A stretch of DNA of 64,000 nucleotides from Astropecten irregularis (Eukaryota > Echinodermata > Asteroidea > Paxillosida > Astropectinidae): positions 16,398,932-16,462,931 of the forward strand of contig OZ020254.1 of assembly GCA_963971285.1 (NCBI GenBank), given 5' to 3'. Below, in pieces: positions 22,257-33,444 of the stretch (position 1 is the first letter of the stretch; every line of letters begins with the position of its first letter). The notes beneath the pieces were generated by a model, which was given only the letters and a program-made list of their open reading frames with translations, ran no database searches and was not told the DNA's origin. The position numbers and the translations under genes are program-made.

Positions 22257-24470
22257 ATGGCCACTTTGACTTCTTTGGAGGCGTACCAAGCAGCGATGAT
22301 TTTATCAGCAAGTGGAGATGCACTTGGTCTAGAGTGCAAAGGTGGAAAGAGCTTATGTACCGACGATCAGAAGGCATTGTCTTCCAATTACGGTGGTTTT
22401 GACAAGATTGACGTTAAACCACCAAAATGGCCAGTGGGTCAAAATACCGTACTGCATTTAGTGACTGCTGAAGCACTGACCACAGGCAAGACGGCGGAGT
22501 CCCTGTGGCCAGAACTTGCTGCCCGGTACGTGGACAGCCTTTCAGCGACAATGATGGCTGACCGACGGATAAGCACGAGTGTTTTACGGGCAACGGCTTT
22601 ACTTCGACCCGCTGAGCCCCAGGGATGGGAGCTACCCTTCGATGAGTCCCGGTCGGCTAGCGAGGCTTGCCCGGCTGTGCGGTCTATGTGCATAGGTCTT
22701 CTTCATCACAGACCGAGTCAGCTGGGATCTCTGATCTCAACTGCCGTTGAAAGCGCCAGGATCACCCATCACCACCCCACGGCGTACCTCGGTGCTGTCA
22801 CCTCGGCATTGTTTACATCTTACGCAGTCCAACACCGTGAGCTACGCGAGTGGGGTGCTAGTCTTCTTGAAGTCATACCCGAGGTGTTGGAGTACGTCAT
22901 TTCGACCGGTAGGGACATTGATGAGAATCAGAAAGCTTGGAGGTATTTCGGGGATACGTGGAGGGAGTACCTGTCGGTCCGAGGTATATTGGACGGAGAG
23001 AGTGAGCCCAAACTTCCCCGGAGATACAGAGCGGAGAGGCGGGATGAGATGTACAGGCGGTTCGCTGGAGATAACATGATTCCCGGAAGTTGTGGACATG
23101 ATGCACCCCTCATAGCGTGAGTATAATGATGACTAAATATTTTCATTGATTCCGGTGCATATTTCAAATCGTTTTGTATACCTGTGATTTGATTGTTTGC
23201 CATATTTCTGCCGTGTTATTATGTAAGGCCCCTGCCCAAAAATTCTTACTAGCAGGCCTACCTTCTTCATTAATGCGACCTGTTTTCAACCTGTTTTCTG
23301 AAAGCTATATCTGCCTCTGTGATGAAATAAATCCGACCTGCGCTTAAAGGTAGTATCATACTTTGGTTTTTGTTAAAGAAATACAGATTCATGGGCAAAA
23401 TTATCAAGGAAGATAGAGTAACAGTCATCTGTGAAAATTTCAGTTCCATACGACGGTACCCACTTTTTGAGAAAACAGTGAAAAACGGCCACAGTATTTC
23501 TTAAGTCTCTTTTATTTTTGATCTTTTAAAAGATCAAACAGATTTTCGGTCGTTGTTTTACTAATTTCTGGATGAATACACCATTTCAGACGGAAAAATT
23601 TTAACGGTAGGTTTCTACCACCACCATCTTCCTACTCTGAAAGTTATACGTAAATCTGTGAAAAGTTCTGTTTTGGTTTCTTACCAAAGTATGATACTAC
23701 CTTTAAAATAATGTTCACGGAGTTTTGTTTTTTTTACGGGAGGGTTTTGTTCCTCGATACGCTAAGCAAGGACTGCAGAATGCACATGGAGGCGTGTAAA
23801 AAGAAATCAAGGTTAGCCTAACAATTCTTCAGTAAATGATTTTAAAGCGCCGAAAGTCTTGCTTACGGATTCCATAAAATATATTTCACGCGTAGCAGTG
23901 CACCGGAGAACAAAAAAGGCCGTAACGGATTCCATGAAATTGGCCTCCGAAACGGAGGCTCGGGGGCTATTTCGTGAATCCATTCTGAAATAACCGTGGT
24001 ATCAAAATAGAGGCTTTTGGCTGCGGTTCGGAAGTAGATTCTCTGATTTGAAAAGGAAAACAGAGCTTAAGCTTTAATGAAATAACCTATATTTCTAGCA
24101 TGTCAGAGCTGGTAGCCTGAGTCTAAGCCTCCGTTTCGTAAACGCCCTTAGTCTTAATTGAGATACAATCTGGTGTAATAAATCATCCTGTCTGCATGAT
24201 GTGCGGAGATACACTTTCTTCTCAATTGCCATGCATGTTTTTTTTTCCATTTTCAGGTATGATGCGCTCCTCGATTCCAACTCCTGGACAGATCTTTGCA
24301 ATCGGGCAATATTTCACGCCGGTGATGGTAGTTCCAGCGGTGCGATAGCTAGCAGCTTGTGGGGGCTCACCCATGGGCTAAGCGGGGTGCCATCGACCCA
24401 TCATTGTGGTGTTGAGTTTAGAGACAGACTGCTTAATGTAGGGACTAAGCTTTATGCTATGAGCTTCTAA
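22257..24470 (+). CDS. ADPRH: ADP-ribosylhydrolase of the ARH1/ARH2 clade, complete, 2 exons
   Basis: Exon 1 is 22257-23116 (donor GTGAGT), exon 2 is 24257-24470 (acceptor TTTTCAG, stop TAA). The product is 357 residues, the length of human ARH1. An in-frame TAA one codon before the ATG fixes the start. The family folds as an all-helical Mg-dependent hydrolase; ARH1 removes ADP-ribose from arginine. Family landmarks: SASGDALG (17-24), WPVGQNTVLHLVTAEAL (58-73), AVRSMCIGL (140-148), ITHHHPTAYLGA (169-180), RGILDGES (242-249), GHDAPLIAYDALL (280-292), HAGDGSSSGAIA (307-318). The SDDT motif that supplies two metal ligands in ARH1 is GQNT here (61-64), and the second Asp of the late D-S-D motif is Ser312; only Asp310 remains. 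That points to weak or lost hydrolase activity, as in the pseudoenzyme ARH2 (ADPRHL1), although the middle resembles ARH1. It probably descends from a pre-duplication ARH1/2 gene. The intron holds an A and an H MITE. Confidence 0.95.
23344..23706 (-). mobile_element. MITE family A copy in the ADP-ribosylhydrolase intron
   Basis: TTAA at both ends, AGGTAGTATCATACTTTGGT at the left and ACCAAAGTATGATACTACCT at the right. The body runs in inverted family order. Confidence 0.85.
23944..24148. mobile_element. foldback MITE, family H, in the same intron
   Basis: CCGAAACGGAGGCTCGGGGG at the left and AAGCCTCCGTTTCGTAAACG at the right. Contains TAGAGGCTTTTGGCTGCGGT. It ends about 108 bp before the exon 2 acceptor. 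Confidence 0.75.
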
Positions 24471-24506
24471 CGATATCTGACAAACGTGTACGAGAATTAC
24501 GTTGAA

Positions 24507-24654
24507 TACGGGCGATTCATAAAAATTACAGTGCACAAGAGTTTTCAACGCGTTGGCCAATCACATTGCGCGTATTGGGTCGACAAATTTCGTGTTCCGT
24601 GATTGGCCAACGCGTTGCAAACTCTTGATGGCGCACTATTCTGAATCGCCCGTA
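24507..24654. mobile_element. foldback MITE, family G, in the 3' flank of the ADP-ribosylhydrolase gene
   Basis: TACGGGCGATTCATAAAAAT and CTATTCTGAATCGCCCGTA at the ends. Inner arms are GCGTTGGCCAATCACATTGC and GTGATTGGCCAACGCGTTGC. It starts 36 bp after the stop codon, so it is probably transcribed as part of the 3' UTR. Confidence 0.8.
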
Positions 24655-25182
24655 ATGTGCCGACAATCAGTGGTATGCTGGGATTAAACGTGTTCTGTTT
24701 GTGTTAATTAATGTTTTGATTATGAAAATTCGTAGAAACAATGGGAGGCTTTTGACTTTCTGGTAATCACCGGGAGAGGGCGCTTGCGGTCAGGTAAACA
24801 GCTGGTAGTTATTTCAGCACGACTTGGTCGGTGCACCATGGTCGGTGTACGAGTTGACCTGCTTCGTTTCAGATCGTCTGCACTGTTTTTGTTTCTTCAC
24901 GCCAGAACTGGTTAGCCTGATGAGTCTGTCGCCCTCTACTGTCAAAGTTATCGCCAAAAGTCCCCCATTGCATGATGAACATCGTTTTCATTGAAGAATA
25001 TCACCATGGTTCATGTTTATTAAGGCATTCCAACAAAAATATAAGCAGAGACTTTCTCTCTTGTCTTCTACTAAATTATTGTGATGTAATAGGGATTCAT
25101 TTCCTTTAACTCACGGTCGGCAAATATTTGGACAACGTGGCAAAAAGACAACAGTCGTACGTGCCCTCCTCTGATTATGCGT

Positions 25183-25501
25183 TTAAAGGTAACTTCATAC
25201 ATGTTCTTTGGTCTTAATGCACGATTGCGCAAACATAATAAAGAAAGATACAGTAATTTTTGCTGTTGAAATTTACAGTTCCATACGGTGCCTACTTTTT
25301 TTTTTAGAAACATTGCAAAACACTCACGGTATGTTCAAATCTATTCACCTGAGTTTTATCCCCCTAAAATCAAAATAATTTGTTAATTTTTTTGGTCTTT
25401 GGTTTTACAATTTTCTGGATAAATACGGCATTTCAGGCATAAACGGTATTTAACGTATTTTCACGGTATGTTTCTACCATTACAAAATATTAGTCTGAAA
25501 G
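25183..25501 (-). mobile_element. MITE family A, diverged copy
   Basis: TTAAAGGTAACTTCATACAT at the left. AGTTCCATACGGTGCCTACT and CAGGCATAAACGGTATTTAA are inside, in inverted order. Confidence 0.6.
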
Positions 25502-25795
25502 TACGAACGATTCTTACATGGTGTTTCCGCAAACCGATTCACAAACCAATTGTCACCATGCAAAGCCTCAAATCTATATTTATGAAATTATTTTCTCGAT
25601 AAGTGACAACATTATTATACAGGATGTATCAAACACAATCAGTTACACCACTAGTAGGCCCTCACGAACCAAAACGTATAAAATGATGCAGGACTATATC
25701 TTTCCCTTACTCCATTATGGTCATATCTTGAACCGTAATCGTCCGTAACAAATGGAATTGTACGTACAATTGGATCATTCATCAACCTTACAATT

Positions 25796-26051
25796 TATGA
25801 CCGGCTTTGTAAAGATGAGGCATAAGTCACAAAATTGACTAACTTAGTTATCTGTATGATCAGAAATACTGCCTTATAAGGTTTAACGTGGTCTTTGTTT
25901 GAGGTCTGTAGCATTCTACATTCTAGAGATATATCAATTCTAAACCACAGAATATTCCTATTATTCTACAAACTCTTCGCATGTTTAATTAACCTCAACT
26001 TGTAAACGTGTTGTGTGATACATGACTCATTTTCGAAGAGCGAGTCAAAAT
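25796..26051. mobile_element. foldback MITE, family P (TGACCGGCTCTGTAAA ends)
   Basis: Left TTATGACCGGCTTTGTAAAG, right ACATGACTCATTTTCGAAGA then GCGAGTCAAAATT. The body (GCCTTATAAGGTTTAACGTG, TCTACAAACTCTTCGCATGT) matches 28078-28324. Confidence 0.7.
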
Positions 26052-26395
26052 TTGTTCCACGTTGACACTGCACGTTCACAATAAAAAGCCTAACAGGGAG
26101 GTTCGCATAAAACAAATCAAACGAAACGTCACGCACTCGCACTTAGTAATCATAGTGGCCCACTTCTATTATGAATATTACAGATTCGTGACATTTGCAC
26201 TGCACCAAGCTAATGAAAGGGTGGTTGTATGGGCAATGGTTATTATCAAAACCCATTGTGCGTGTTATGGGAAGAGCAAAATCATACATGTAGCCGTTTA
26301 AAGAACAAATCATTAGAGGAGAACATAATAAATTATGAAACAGAGAAATATGCTTCAAACATCGAAGAGTAAAATAGTCATCTTCGTAATGTATT

Positions 26396-26854
26396 CTACG
26401 GAGCTCCTCGAGTGACATTCCACTTCATGATCCAGGTAACCGCATTATTTATCACCCCAAGTCGACTTTTGGAGTGGTAAAAGTCGTCTTATCTCACTAA
26501 TAATCTCAACAAGATAACTTTTAGGGAAAATGGAAAGTCGACTTATCCTGATAATTTATCTGGCCAAGTCAAGTAAAGTGCATCTAATAAGTCGTCTTAT
26601 CCTGATAATTAGCCTCAGTTTTATTGAGTCGTCCTTATAAGGTAAACTTTCAGGACAAGTCGACTTCCTTCTCTCAATAAGTCGTCTTGGCAAGATCAAT
26701 TATCAGGTTATGTCGAATTCTTAGTTTTCGCTAAATCATCTTAAACGAATAAATGTTCTCGATAAGTTGACTTTTATGGCTTAATAAGTCGATTTAGCGA
26801 GATAAATTATGTGGTTTTTCTGAATAAGTGGAATGGCACTCGTGGAGCTCCGTA
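26396..26854. mobile_element. foldback element with 28-bp inverted ends and internal AAGTCGACTTAT steps
   Basis: Left CTACGGAGCTCCTCGAGTGA, right CACTCGTGGAGCTCCGTA, with CATTCCACTT / AAGTGGAATG next. GTATT stands on both sides and may be the target duplication. The interior is a degenerate series of AAGTCGACTTATC and AATAAGTCGTCTT steps. Confidence 0.8.
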
Positions 26855-27008
26855 GTATTGATTTCTTCATAAAACAGTTTATGAAATCGGGGTGCACTCT
26901 TGTATGCTTGTACACATTAAATAGCTTACTGTATAAGCCGGTAGGTGTTCGTAAGAAAACAAAGAAGCAAGACACAGAATTCTTGAAGAAGGTGGAGTTG
27001 GATGGGAT

Positions 27009-27240
27009 CTTAATTGTAACCTCATACTTTGGTTTTTGGCAAAGAAATGCAGATTCATGGGCAAAAATATCAATGAAGATACAGTCACAGTCATCTGTGA
27101 AATTCTCAGTTCCATACGGTGCCCACTTTTTGAAGAGGAAACAGTGAAAAACGCTCACAGTATTTTCAAATCTATTCACAGGATTTTAGGGTGTTTGATT
27201 TTACTCTTTTCTGAATAAAGGACAGCATTTTAGGCTGAAA
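27009..27240 (-). mobile_element. MITE family A fragment
   Basis: CCTCATACTTTGGTTTTTGG to ACAGCATTTTAGGCTGAAAA; the far end is missing. Confidence 0.65.
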
Positions 27241-27362
27241 AAGGGCCCGTTATTATATTATTAGACACATTAAACCTTATAAGGCATTCTTTCTGATCAT
27301 ACAGATAACCTATTTGTCGTTTAATGAGTGACTTATGCCTCATTTTCACAGAGCCAGTCACT
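27241..27362 (-). mobile_element. MITE family P fragment, inverted
   Basis: AACCTTATAAGGCATTCTTT and ATGAGTGACTTATGCCTCAT match the left half of the copy at 25796 in reverse. Confidence 0.55.
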
Positions 27363-28077
27363 AATGATATTTTTTAATGGGCCATTAGGGAGACATGTTT
27401 CCTGAATATATAGTATCCGGTGTTTGCTAATGGCCAATTCTGTCGCCCAAAGGATCTATTTGTTATTGTGTGTATAGGTGTACTAATTGCCTCATTACAA
27501 ATGAAATGTAAACTGATGACGAAGCTGGAGACGAAATGATAATTGGAAACACGCTTGTTGGGCAAGCCCCCAAAAGCATGTATTGCGTATACGTATTCGG
27601 CATCGCTCAACGACATGCATCCATAATGGTTCATGAAATATGCAATATTTAGCAACTTACATCGACCCTAAAACAATGTGTGGTATATGTTGCATCATAA
27701 TTCAAGTTGGACAATGCTGGGTGTTATAAAAGACAAAACGTTTGGCACATTGTCGTGTGTAAAAAAAAAAAGAACTTTCAAACGTACCACTCCCGTGCAA
27801 CATGGCTTTTCTACGTATTTTACGTAATTAAGCGATGACGTCACCCGCAGAAACCATACAGATACGTAATACGGGCTTGGATTTTGAGCTTGCCAAACCT
27901 GTATATCTCGAAAAACATAAACCCACACAACAACCAGAGTAACACAAATGAATGAATTACAAACTCGGATCATGGAGGTAACATAATTTCTTCTATACAT
28001 GTTTCTAAATTATTATCATCACCAATGTCATGAATTTCATAACCCTGTTTTTTTTTCGGGGGGGGGGGAGTTTCAAT

Positions 28078-28324
28078 AATGTGACCGGCTCTATCAAAAT
28101 GAAGCATAAGTCACGAATTTGACAAACTGTATGATTAGAAAGAATGCCTTATGGGATTTAATGTGGTGTAAGTTTGAGGTCTGTAGCATTCTACATTCTA
28201 GAGAGACACCAATCCTAAACTACAAAATGTTCTATTATTCTACAAACTCTTCCCAAGTTTAATTAACCACAACTTGTAAACATGTGCAACACATGACTCA
28301 TTGTCACAGAGCGAGTCACAATAC
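28078..28324. mobile_element. foldback MITE, family P
   Basis: Left ATGTGACCGGCTCTATCAAA, right ACATGACTCATTGTCACAGA. It is collinear with 25796-26051. Confidence 0.75.
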
Positions 28325-28401
28325 ATTCAGTTAAACATGTTATTTTTTATGAATCGTAAATTATGTGAAATGAAAACAAACAACTGTCTTAATATGGTTC
28401 A

Positions 28402-28741
28402 TTAAAGGTACAGTGACAGGATTGGTAACAAACGAAAATAGAAATAGGTTCACATAATCCTATAACTTAAACGGTATAAAGATGGACATGATAGAAACCC
28501 AGGCTGGTAAAATATTAATGTTTGTTTAGAAAAGTGTAAAACAAATAATTTATGTCTCGGCAAGATAAAAATCATTCTTTATGTTCCATAAGAAAATGTG
28601 TCGTTTTTCGCTCTTTTCTCGTGACGCAGATGTCCGATTGAGCTCAAATTTTCACAGGCGTATTATTTCATGTACATGCTGGATCAGACAAAGTGTGAGT
28701 GCTGTTCTGTGACCGTTACCAATCATGCATTTTACATTTAA
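28402..28741 (+). mobile_element. MITE family C copy
   Basis: TTAA at both ends, AGGTACAGTGACAGGATTGG at the left and ACCAATCATGCATTTTACAT at the right. CTCGTGACGCAGATGTCCGA is inside. Confidence 0.8.
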
Positions 28742-28991
28742 GGTAATTATTTTGTAAAGCCCAAAACATGTTTATAAAAAAGTCCGGATTCACATTTTTT
28801 TTTTTGACATTATACATAATTTACAAATTGAAATGACCACATGAAGCATCATGTTTTTTTATACCGTAATACTGTACATATGTTAATACAATTCAGCATA
28901 CATTATTTTCGTGTTTGTTCGTTTATTTGTTCGCTAACTTGTCTGTTTATGTGTTTGTTGGGTTGACCTGGATTTTTTTTTGTCTCTGTAG

Positions 28992-29660
28992 TTTAAAGGG
29001 TCCCTGCAATGCCTTTTCAGTCAGGTTATTTTATTGCCTTCATACAGAGAATATACTGACATATAATGAATGGCAAGTCTTATTTTGGTTTCAAACCAGC
29101 ATTTGGTTTCCCTTTACATGGTTTTGCAAAATGGGGTATTTTCATACATGCTCGGGAACCAACAGCAAAAATATGAAATAACAAAAAACTTGAAAAGGCA
29201 AACTTGACCCACAGAAATGGTTTTGCAAAACAATGGGAGACTTTTGGAGAGTCGGTCTTGAGTCAACAGCGCACGCGCAAACCATGCTTGCGCAATTGTG
29301 AGCATCCGCGCGTCGTATTGCGCGTGCGTGCGCGTGCGCTGTTTACTCAAGACCGACTCTCCAAAAGTCTCCCATGACATCACCGGTTGAGTGAAAGGAA
29401 AATATTCGGCACAAAGGTCTGTCAGAAAACCAAAAAAAAAAAAAAAAACTTGTTCAAATGAAACAGTTGTGTTACCGCTTTAAGTTCGTTTACCTAGATG
29501 CCATCACAGTTATGCTCATGAATATGGAAATTCTAATTAGCATACAAACCAAAACTTCTTGAAACAGTTGTGGAAACGGGTTAAGTCACAGGCCCTATAA
29601 AACAGCTGCTTGTTTGCACACGTTCAATCCATAATATTCATATTGCACAGACCCTTTAAA
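28992..29660. mobile_element. MITE family D with a nested palindromic insert
   Basis: TTTAAAGGGTCCCTGCAATG to CACAGACCCTTTAAA. It is collinear with 8554-9111 except for a palindrome at about 29236-29377. Confidence 0.8.
29236..29377. mobile_element. palindromic insert nested in the family D copy
   Basis: Arms of about 47 bp: GGGAGACTTTTGGAGAGTCG with GGTCTTGAGTCAACAGCGCA, mirrored by TGCGCTGTTTACTCAAGACC with CGACTCTCCAAAAGTCTCCC. The loop contains alternating CGCGTGCGTGCGCGTGCG. The family D copy at 8554 lacks it. Confidence 0.8.
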
Positions 29661-29785
29661 TCCTTACCAGAGTGGTCACTAGACTCAGTCTTAACTTGAC
29701 TGGACTCATCATGGGCAGACCACTCGATAGGACTGCGTGGAGTCAGTCTTCTTGGCAAGAACACTTCGTCTTATGCATGAGACCT

Positions 29786-29923
29786 TATAGCTGTATCCCA
29801 ATTTTCTGGCTGCGACCGCAAATAACGCACAAGTCTATGGAAACGGCTGCAGTCACTGGCTAGTGGCTGCCATAGGTACATGCGTAATTTGCAGCCGCAG
29901 CCAGAGAATTGGGACACGGCCTA
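29786..29923. mobile_element. foldback MITE, GCTGCGGC-type ends
   Basis: Left TATCCCAATTTTCTGGCTGC, right GCAGCCAGAGAATTGGGACA. Inner GCAAATAACGCAC pairs with TGCGTAATTTGC. The same ends occur at 51459 and 52380. Confidence 0.75.
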
Positions 29924-30082
29924 ATATTCACGGTGCATCCATCCTACATTCGAAGCAGTGCAATCAAACCGAGTCTTGATTCAAAGTAGTCTGGTACCCG
30001 TTTTCTTTTCAGAATTTGTGTTATCTTTTCCAACGGGTATACAAGGAAGATGACAAGATGGATGCGCCGTGAATAAGGCGTA

Positions 30083-33000
30083 TTATAACGTGAACTGGTA
30101 TTTCGTCGTGAGAGCGTCATCACGAAAAGATCCTATTTGATTGCGCTGTTGAGAATGAAGAAACATGACGACTGTTACCGTGACAATATACACTATGACC
30201 TCACAGACAGAAAGGCCGACTAAAACACGCCAGTCTGCAAATACCGTCCAATGAATAATGGAAGACTCGTCGTCATGCGCAGTGTGTACGTCCAAGCTTC
30301 GTCTAGACCGTTTAATTTTTGTGTTTGCTTGTTCAATATTCAGATTTTTCTTGCTGGAACTAAAATGGCGACTCGCTGGTTCCGAGGTGACATCATTAGA
30401 TGTGGTGGTGTGTTGTTGGTTACAGCCAGTATTAACCATGCTAGATGCATGCACAGCAGACGTCTCTTCATTTCTGGTTATGTTATCTAGGAACGCTTTC
30501 TGTAAAGAAATCACAATTCAAGAAATTGAAAAGTGAAGAAAGAAAAATTTACTGGAGCAGGAAACGAACCGGCGACCTCCTGAATACCGTACGGTATTTC
30601 AAATTCATTCAGTTTCCCTTGTGGTGATTTGATGACAATTAAAGGAAGTTAAATTAAAGGCTTCATTTTTCAACGCCTCGATAATAAAGGTTAATTGGCC
30701 GTTGTTTCCAAATGTGTGACCGGCTCTGTAAAAATGAGGCATAAGTCACGAATTTAACAAGCTGTATGATCAGAATGAATGCCTTCTGTCACAAGTCACA
30801 TGTCCACAAAAACGTTATGAAACAGCCGTCGACTGCCGGGAAAAGCGCAATGACAGTATGAATAATCGAGTGCATTGAATACAGGGGAAATTACCGCATG
30901 TATGGGGACCTAATTAGCTTTGTTTGGGTGCATATGAAAGAAGATCATCAACTAAAGTAGATCTATGAAAAACTGGTAATATAAAACTGCACATTACATG
31001 AAGCATTAATGGGTCAATACGCCTTAAAGGGATGGTACAGAACTGGTGTTTGCGACAAAACCGTTGCTGACAGTGAAAGCACATTATGTAATCCATCATA
31101 TACCTTAACTGACAAACCTGTAGAAGTTTGAGGTCAATCAGCCATCTGGGTCACGAGAAAATAGTGAAAACCCGTGTACGGAGAACTGTACACATTTCAA
31201 CGAATGAATAAAACGCTTCGAAGCGATTTATTCCAATCGGAAACTAGTTTCATTTATTTCTCAACGAATATGGCATTTCAGACAAAAACATTTCATGGGA
31301 TGTCTTCTCCTATCATCACCATTGTACTGTGTAAGTTTTATTTGAATCTGTGATTATGAAGTGTATTTTGTCTTACCAAATTCTGTACCCTCCCTTTAAG
31401 CAGAGTGTACACTGTCAACATTTTTGTTGACATTTTTTGTAATATGTTGGCTTAATGTTGCTATAGTGTATACAGGGCCCAAAGTCGTGTTGCCGATAAT
31501 TTTTGACAGTGTATACACTCTTGTCACCTATACTCGTTGGAAACTACTTTGAATCCAAGCCTCAGTTTGATTGCACTGCTTTGAATGTACAAGCTGGATG
31601 CACCAGGAATAAGGTCTATTTCATGCAAGGTTGAATTGCAAGATTATAAACTGCAAAATGTCATTGACCCGAAAGATACAAAATGCTAGGAGTAAGGACC
31701 TGACGTTTCTATCCTATAGCAGGGTCTTTCTCAAAGACTAAATGACAAGAGGACAGGAACATGCTGGTAAAGATACACATAAATGGATGAGAGGATCATA
31801 ACAAAGGGGACAGAGTGACCAGGGAAACAGGGAAAGCATGTAATAAGGCTGGGAAACCACAAAGAGAGGATAGAGGTGGGCAAGTGTGGTTAGGGGAAGA
31901 GGACAAATGACAAACGAGTGCTAGGATCGAAACGTTAGGCACTCATACCTCCAAGGTTAAAATTGATAGCCAAATTAATTTGTCGTTTAATTTGCTAAGC
32001 AACCTGTGATGTCACAAGAAAATTTACTCTGACGATATACGATTTATTTATAACATATAGTTCGCAAACAGCTTTGTGAAATTCAGCACAAAGCTATCAG
32101 AGCAAAGATAATGTTAAGTTAAACCTACTTTTTCGGATGTTGGCAATGGTGCTGAACCGTTCGTAGATGGGGTCCACTGCGTGATTCCAGGCGATGTTTC
32201 AGCATTGGAGATTTGGGGACCTGTATTAATTTAATAAAAAATATTAAAATGTGTGTTGATTAAATAGCCCATGTATGTTTGAATTTATTCGACCACGTAT
32301 ATGCATACATCATGCAAACTTATCCTTGGTGTATCACATTGACTGCAGTAAGATGCATGGAATGCTACATTGCTAGCACATCTTTGCAATTCTTTAATTA
32401 GCAAATTTTCTTCTCGGTCTGTGCACCAATTCGTGGAAAACCACGAACCCAAAGGCTTCTGTGCTTAAATTAGGCTTCTAAGCCTAAATTATATGAAGGA
32501 CTTAACTTAACTTATTTTAATTAAATTCATAGATTGCATGCTGCATGAAGCTTCAGAGCGCTGTACAGTAAAAACACCTAGAATTTAACATAAGGAAATA
32601 CAAGAGAACCATTATAAAAAAGGATAAATAAATAAAAAAAATAAAAAAATCAGTTAACGACATTAAAACTATTTCCAACATGTTAAAGGTAATATCATAC
32701 TTTGGTTTTTATCAAGGAAATACAGATTCATTGGGCGAAAATATCAAGACAGATACAGTGATACTTTCATCTGTGAAAATTTCAGTCCCATACGGTGCCC
32801 ACTTTTTGAGAAAACAGTGGACAACAGCCACAGTATTCTTAAGTCTTTTCTCTTTTATTTTTGATCTTTTAAAAGATCAAAAAGATTTTCGGTCGTTGTT
32901 TTACTAATTTCTGGATAAATACGCCATTTCAGGCGGACAATTTTTAACGGTATGTTTCTACCACCACCATCTTCATACCCTGTAAGTTATACGTAAATCT

Positions 33001-33444
33001 GTGAACATTTCTGTTTTGGTTTCTTACCAAAGTATGAAATTACCTTTAATTACCTTTAATGTACCAAGTGTTAACGTGATTACATTAATGTAACAATATA
33101 AAAGAATGATGGCACAGGTATACTCATTTTATGGGCCGTTTAATGCGGATCAAAAACTGAATTACAAAATTCCTGTTTTTTTTCTGCAAGTCTAAATATT
33201 ACACCAAATATTACATACACAAGCTCATATAAATCTTCCTACGGTAATGCATTGGCCATGGCAGTTACAAATCATAATGCATTTGCTTCCATATTAAAAT
33301 ATTCGCTGTTTATCATATTTTATTAATATTTGTGGAATTGATTGTTAACTTACTCTTTGAATCGGCAACGTTACTCAAAGCACATCCAGGCAATACCATC
33401 ATGATAAGAACAGCAATGGTTGTACATGTACTCAGTACCGCCAT
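30083..33444 (-). CDS. small single-pass type I membrane protein, unknown, 3 exons
   Basis: Exons 33354-33444, 32129-32220 and 30083-30499 join in phase to give 199 residues. The start lies in GCCATGG context. Residues 1 to about 23 look like a signal peptide (hydrophobic TIAVLIMMVLPG, likely cut after GCA). The ectodomain (about 24-151) is rich in Ser, Thr, Asn and Gln, with N-glycosylation sites at 51 (NGS) and 67 (NIT) and a basic KRSRR at 124-128 that could be a furin-type cleavage site. Residues 152-175 form a transmembrane helix (RVLVGLSVCEVIVYIVTVTV then VMFL), followed by a 24-residue tail ending KYQFTL. There is one Cys (90) in the mature ectodomain, so no disulfide domain. Donors are GTAAGT and GTAGGT, acceptors ATACAG and TTACAG. 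I recognise no family; a mucin-like or stalk receptor subunit is possible. The gene model is inference from phase and topology. Confidence 0.7.
30519..30640 (-). mobile_element. tRNA-derived SINE fragment
   Basis: TTTACTGGAGCAGGAAACGA then ACCGGCGACCTCCTGAATAC matches the B-box half of the SINE at 14545. The tail is CAGTTTCCCTTGTGGTGATT. It lies in the intron next to the last exon of the membrane-protein gene. Confidence 0.65.
30711..30790 (+). mobile_element. MITE family P, left-end fragment
   Basis: GTGTGACCGGCTCTGTAAAA then ATGAGGCATAAGTCACGAAT. Confidence 0.55.
31024..31399 (+). mobile_element. MITE family B copy (376 bp)
   Basis: TTAA at both ends, termini AGGGATGGTACAGAACTGGT and ACCAAATTCTGTACCCTCCCT. 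It lies in intron 2 of the membrane-protein gene. Confidence 0.85.
31401..31524. mobile_element. foldback element, GTGTACACTGTCAACA ends
   Basis: GCAGAGTGTACACTGTCAAC at the left, TTGACAGTGTATACACTCTT at the right. The inner GGGCCCAAAGTCGTGTTGCC is shared with 40137-40376. Confidence 0.7.
32683..33049 (-). mobile_element. MITE family A copy in intron 1 of the membrane-protein gene
   Basis: TTAA at both ends. AGGTAATATCATACTTTGGT at the left, ACCAAAGTATGAAATTACCT at the right, followed by a second TACCTTTAAT. Confidence 0.85.

Noticed and set aside
27695-28000. 101-codon minus frame with a hydrophobic stretch that might be a signal-anchor exon
   Set aside because: No partner exon, domain or clear promoter was found. 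One possible GT donor is not enough.
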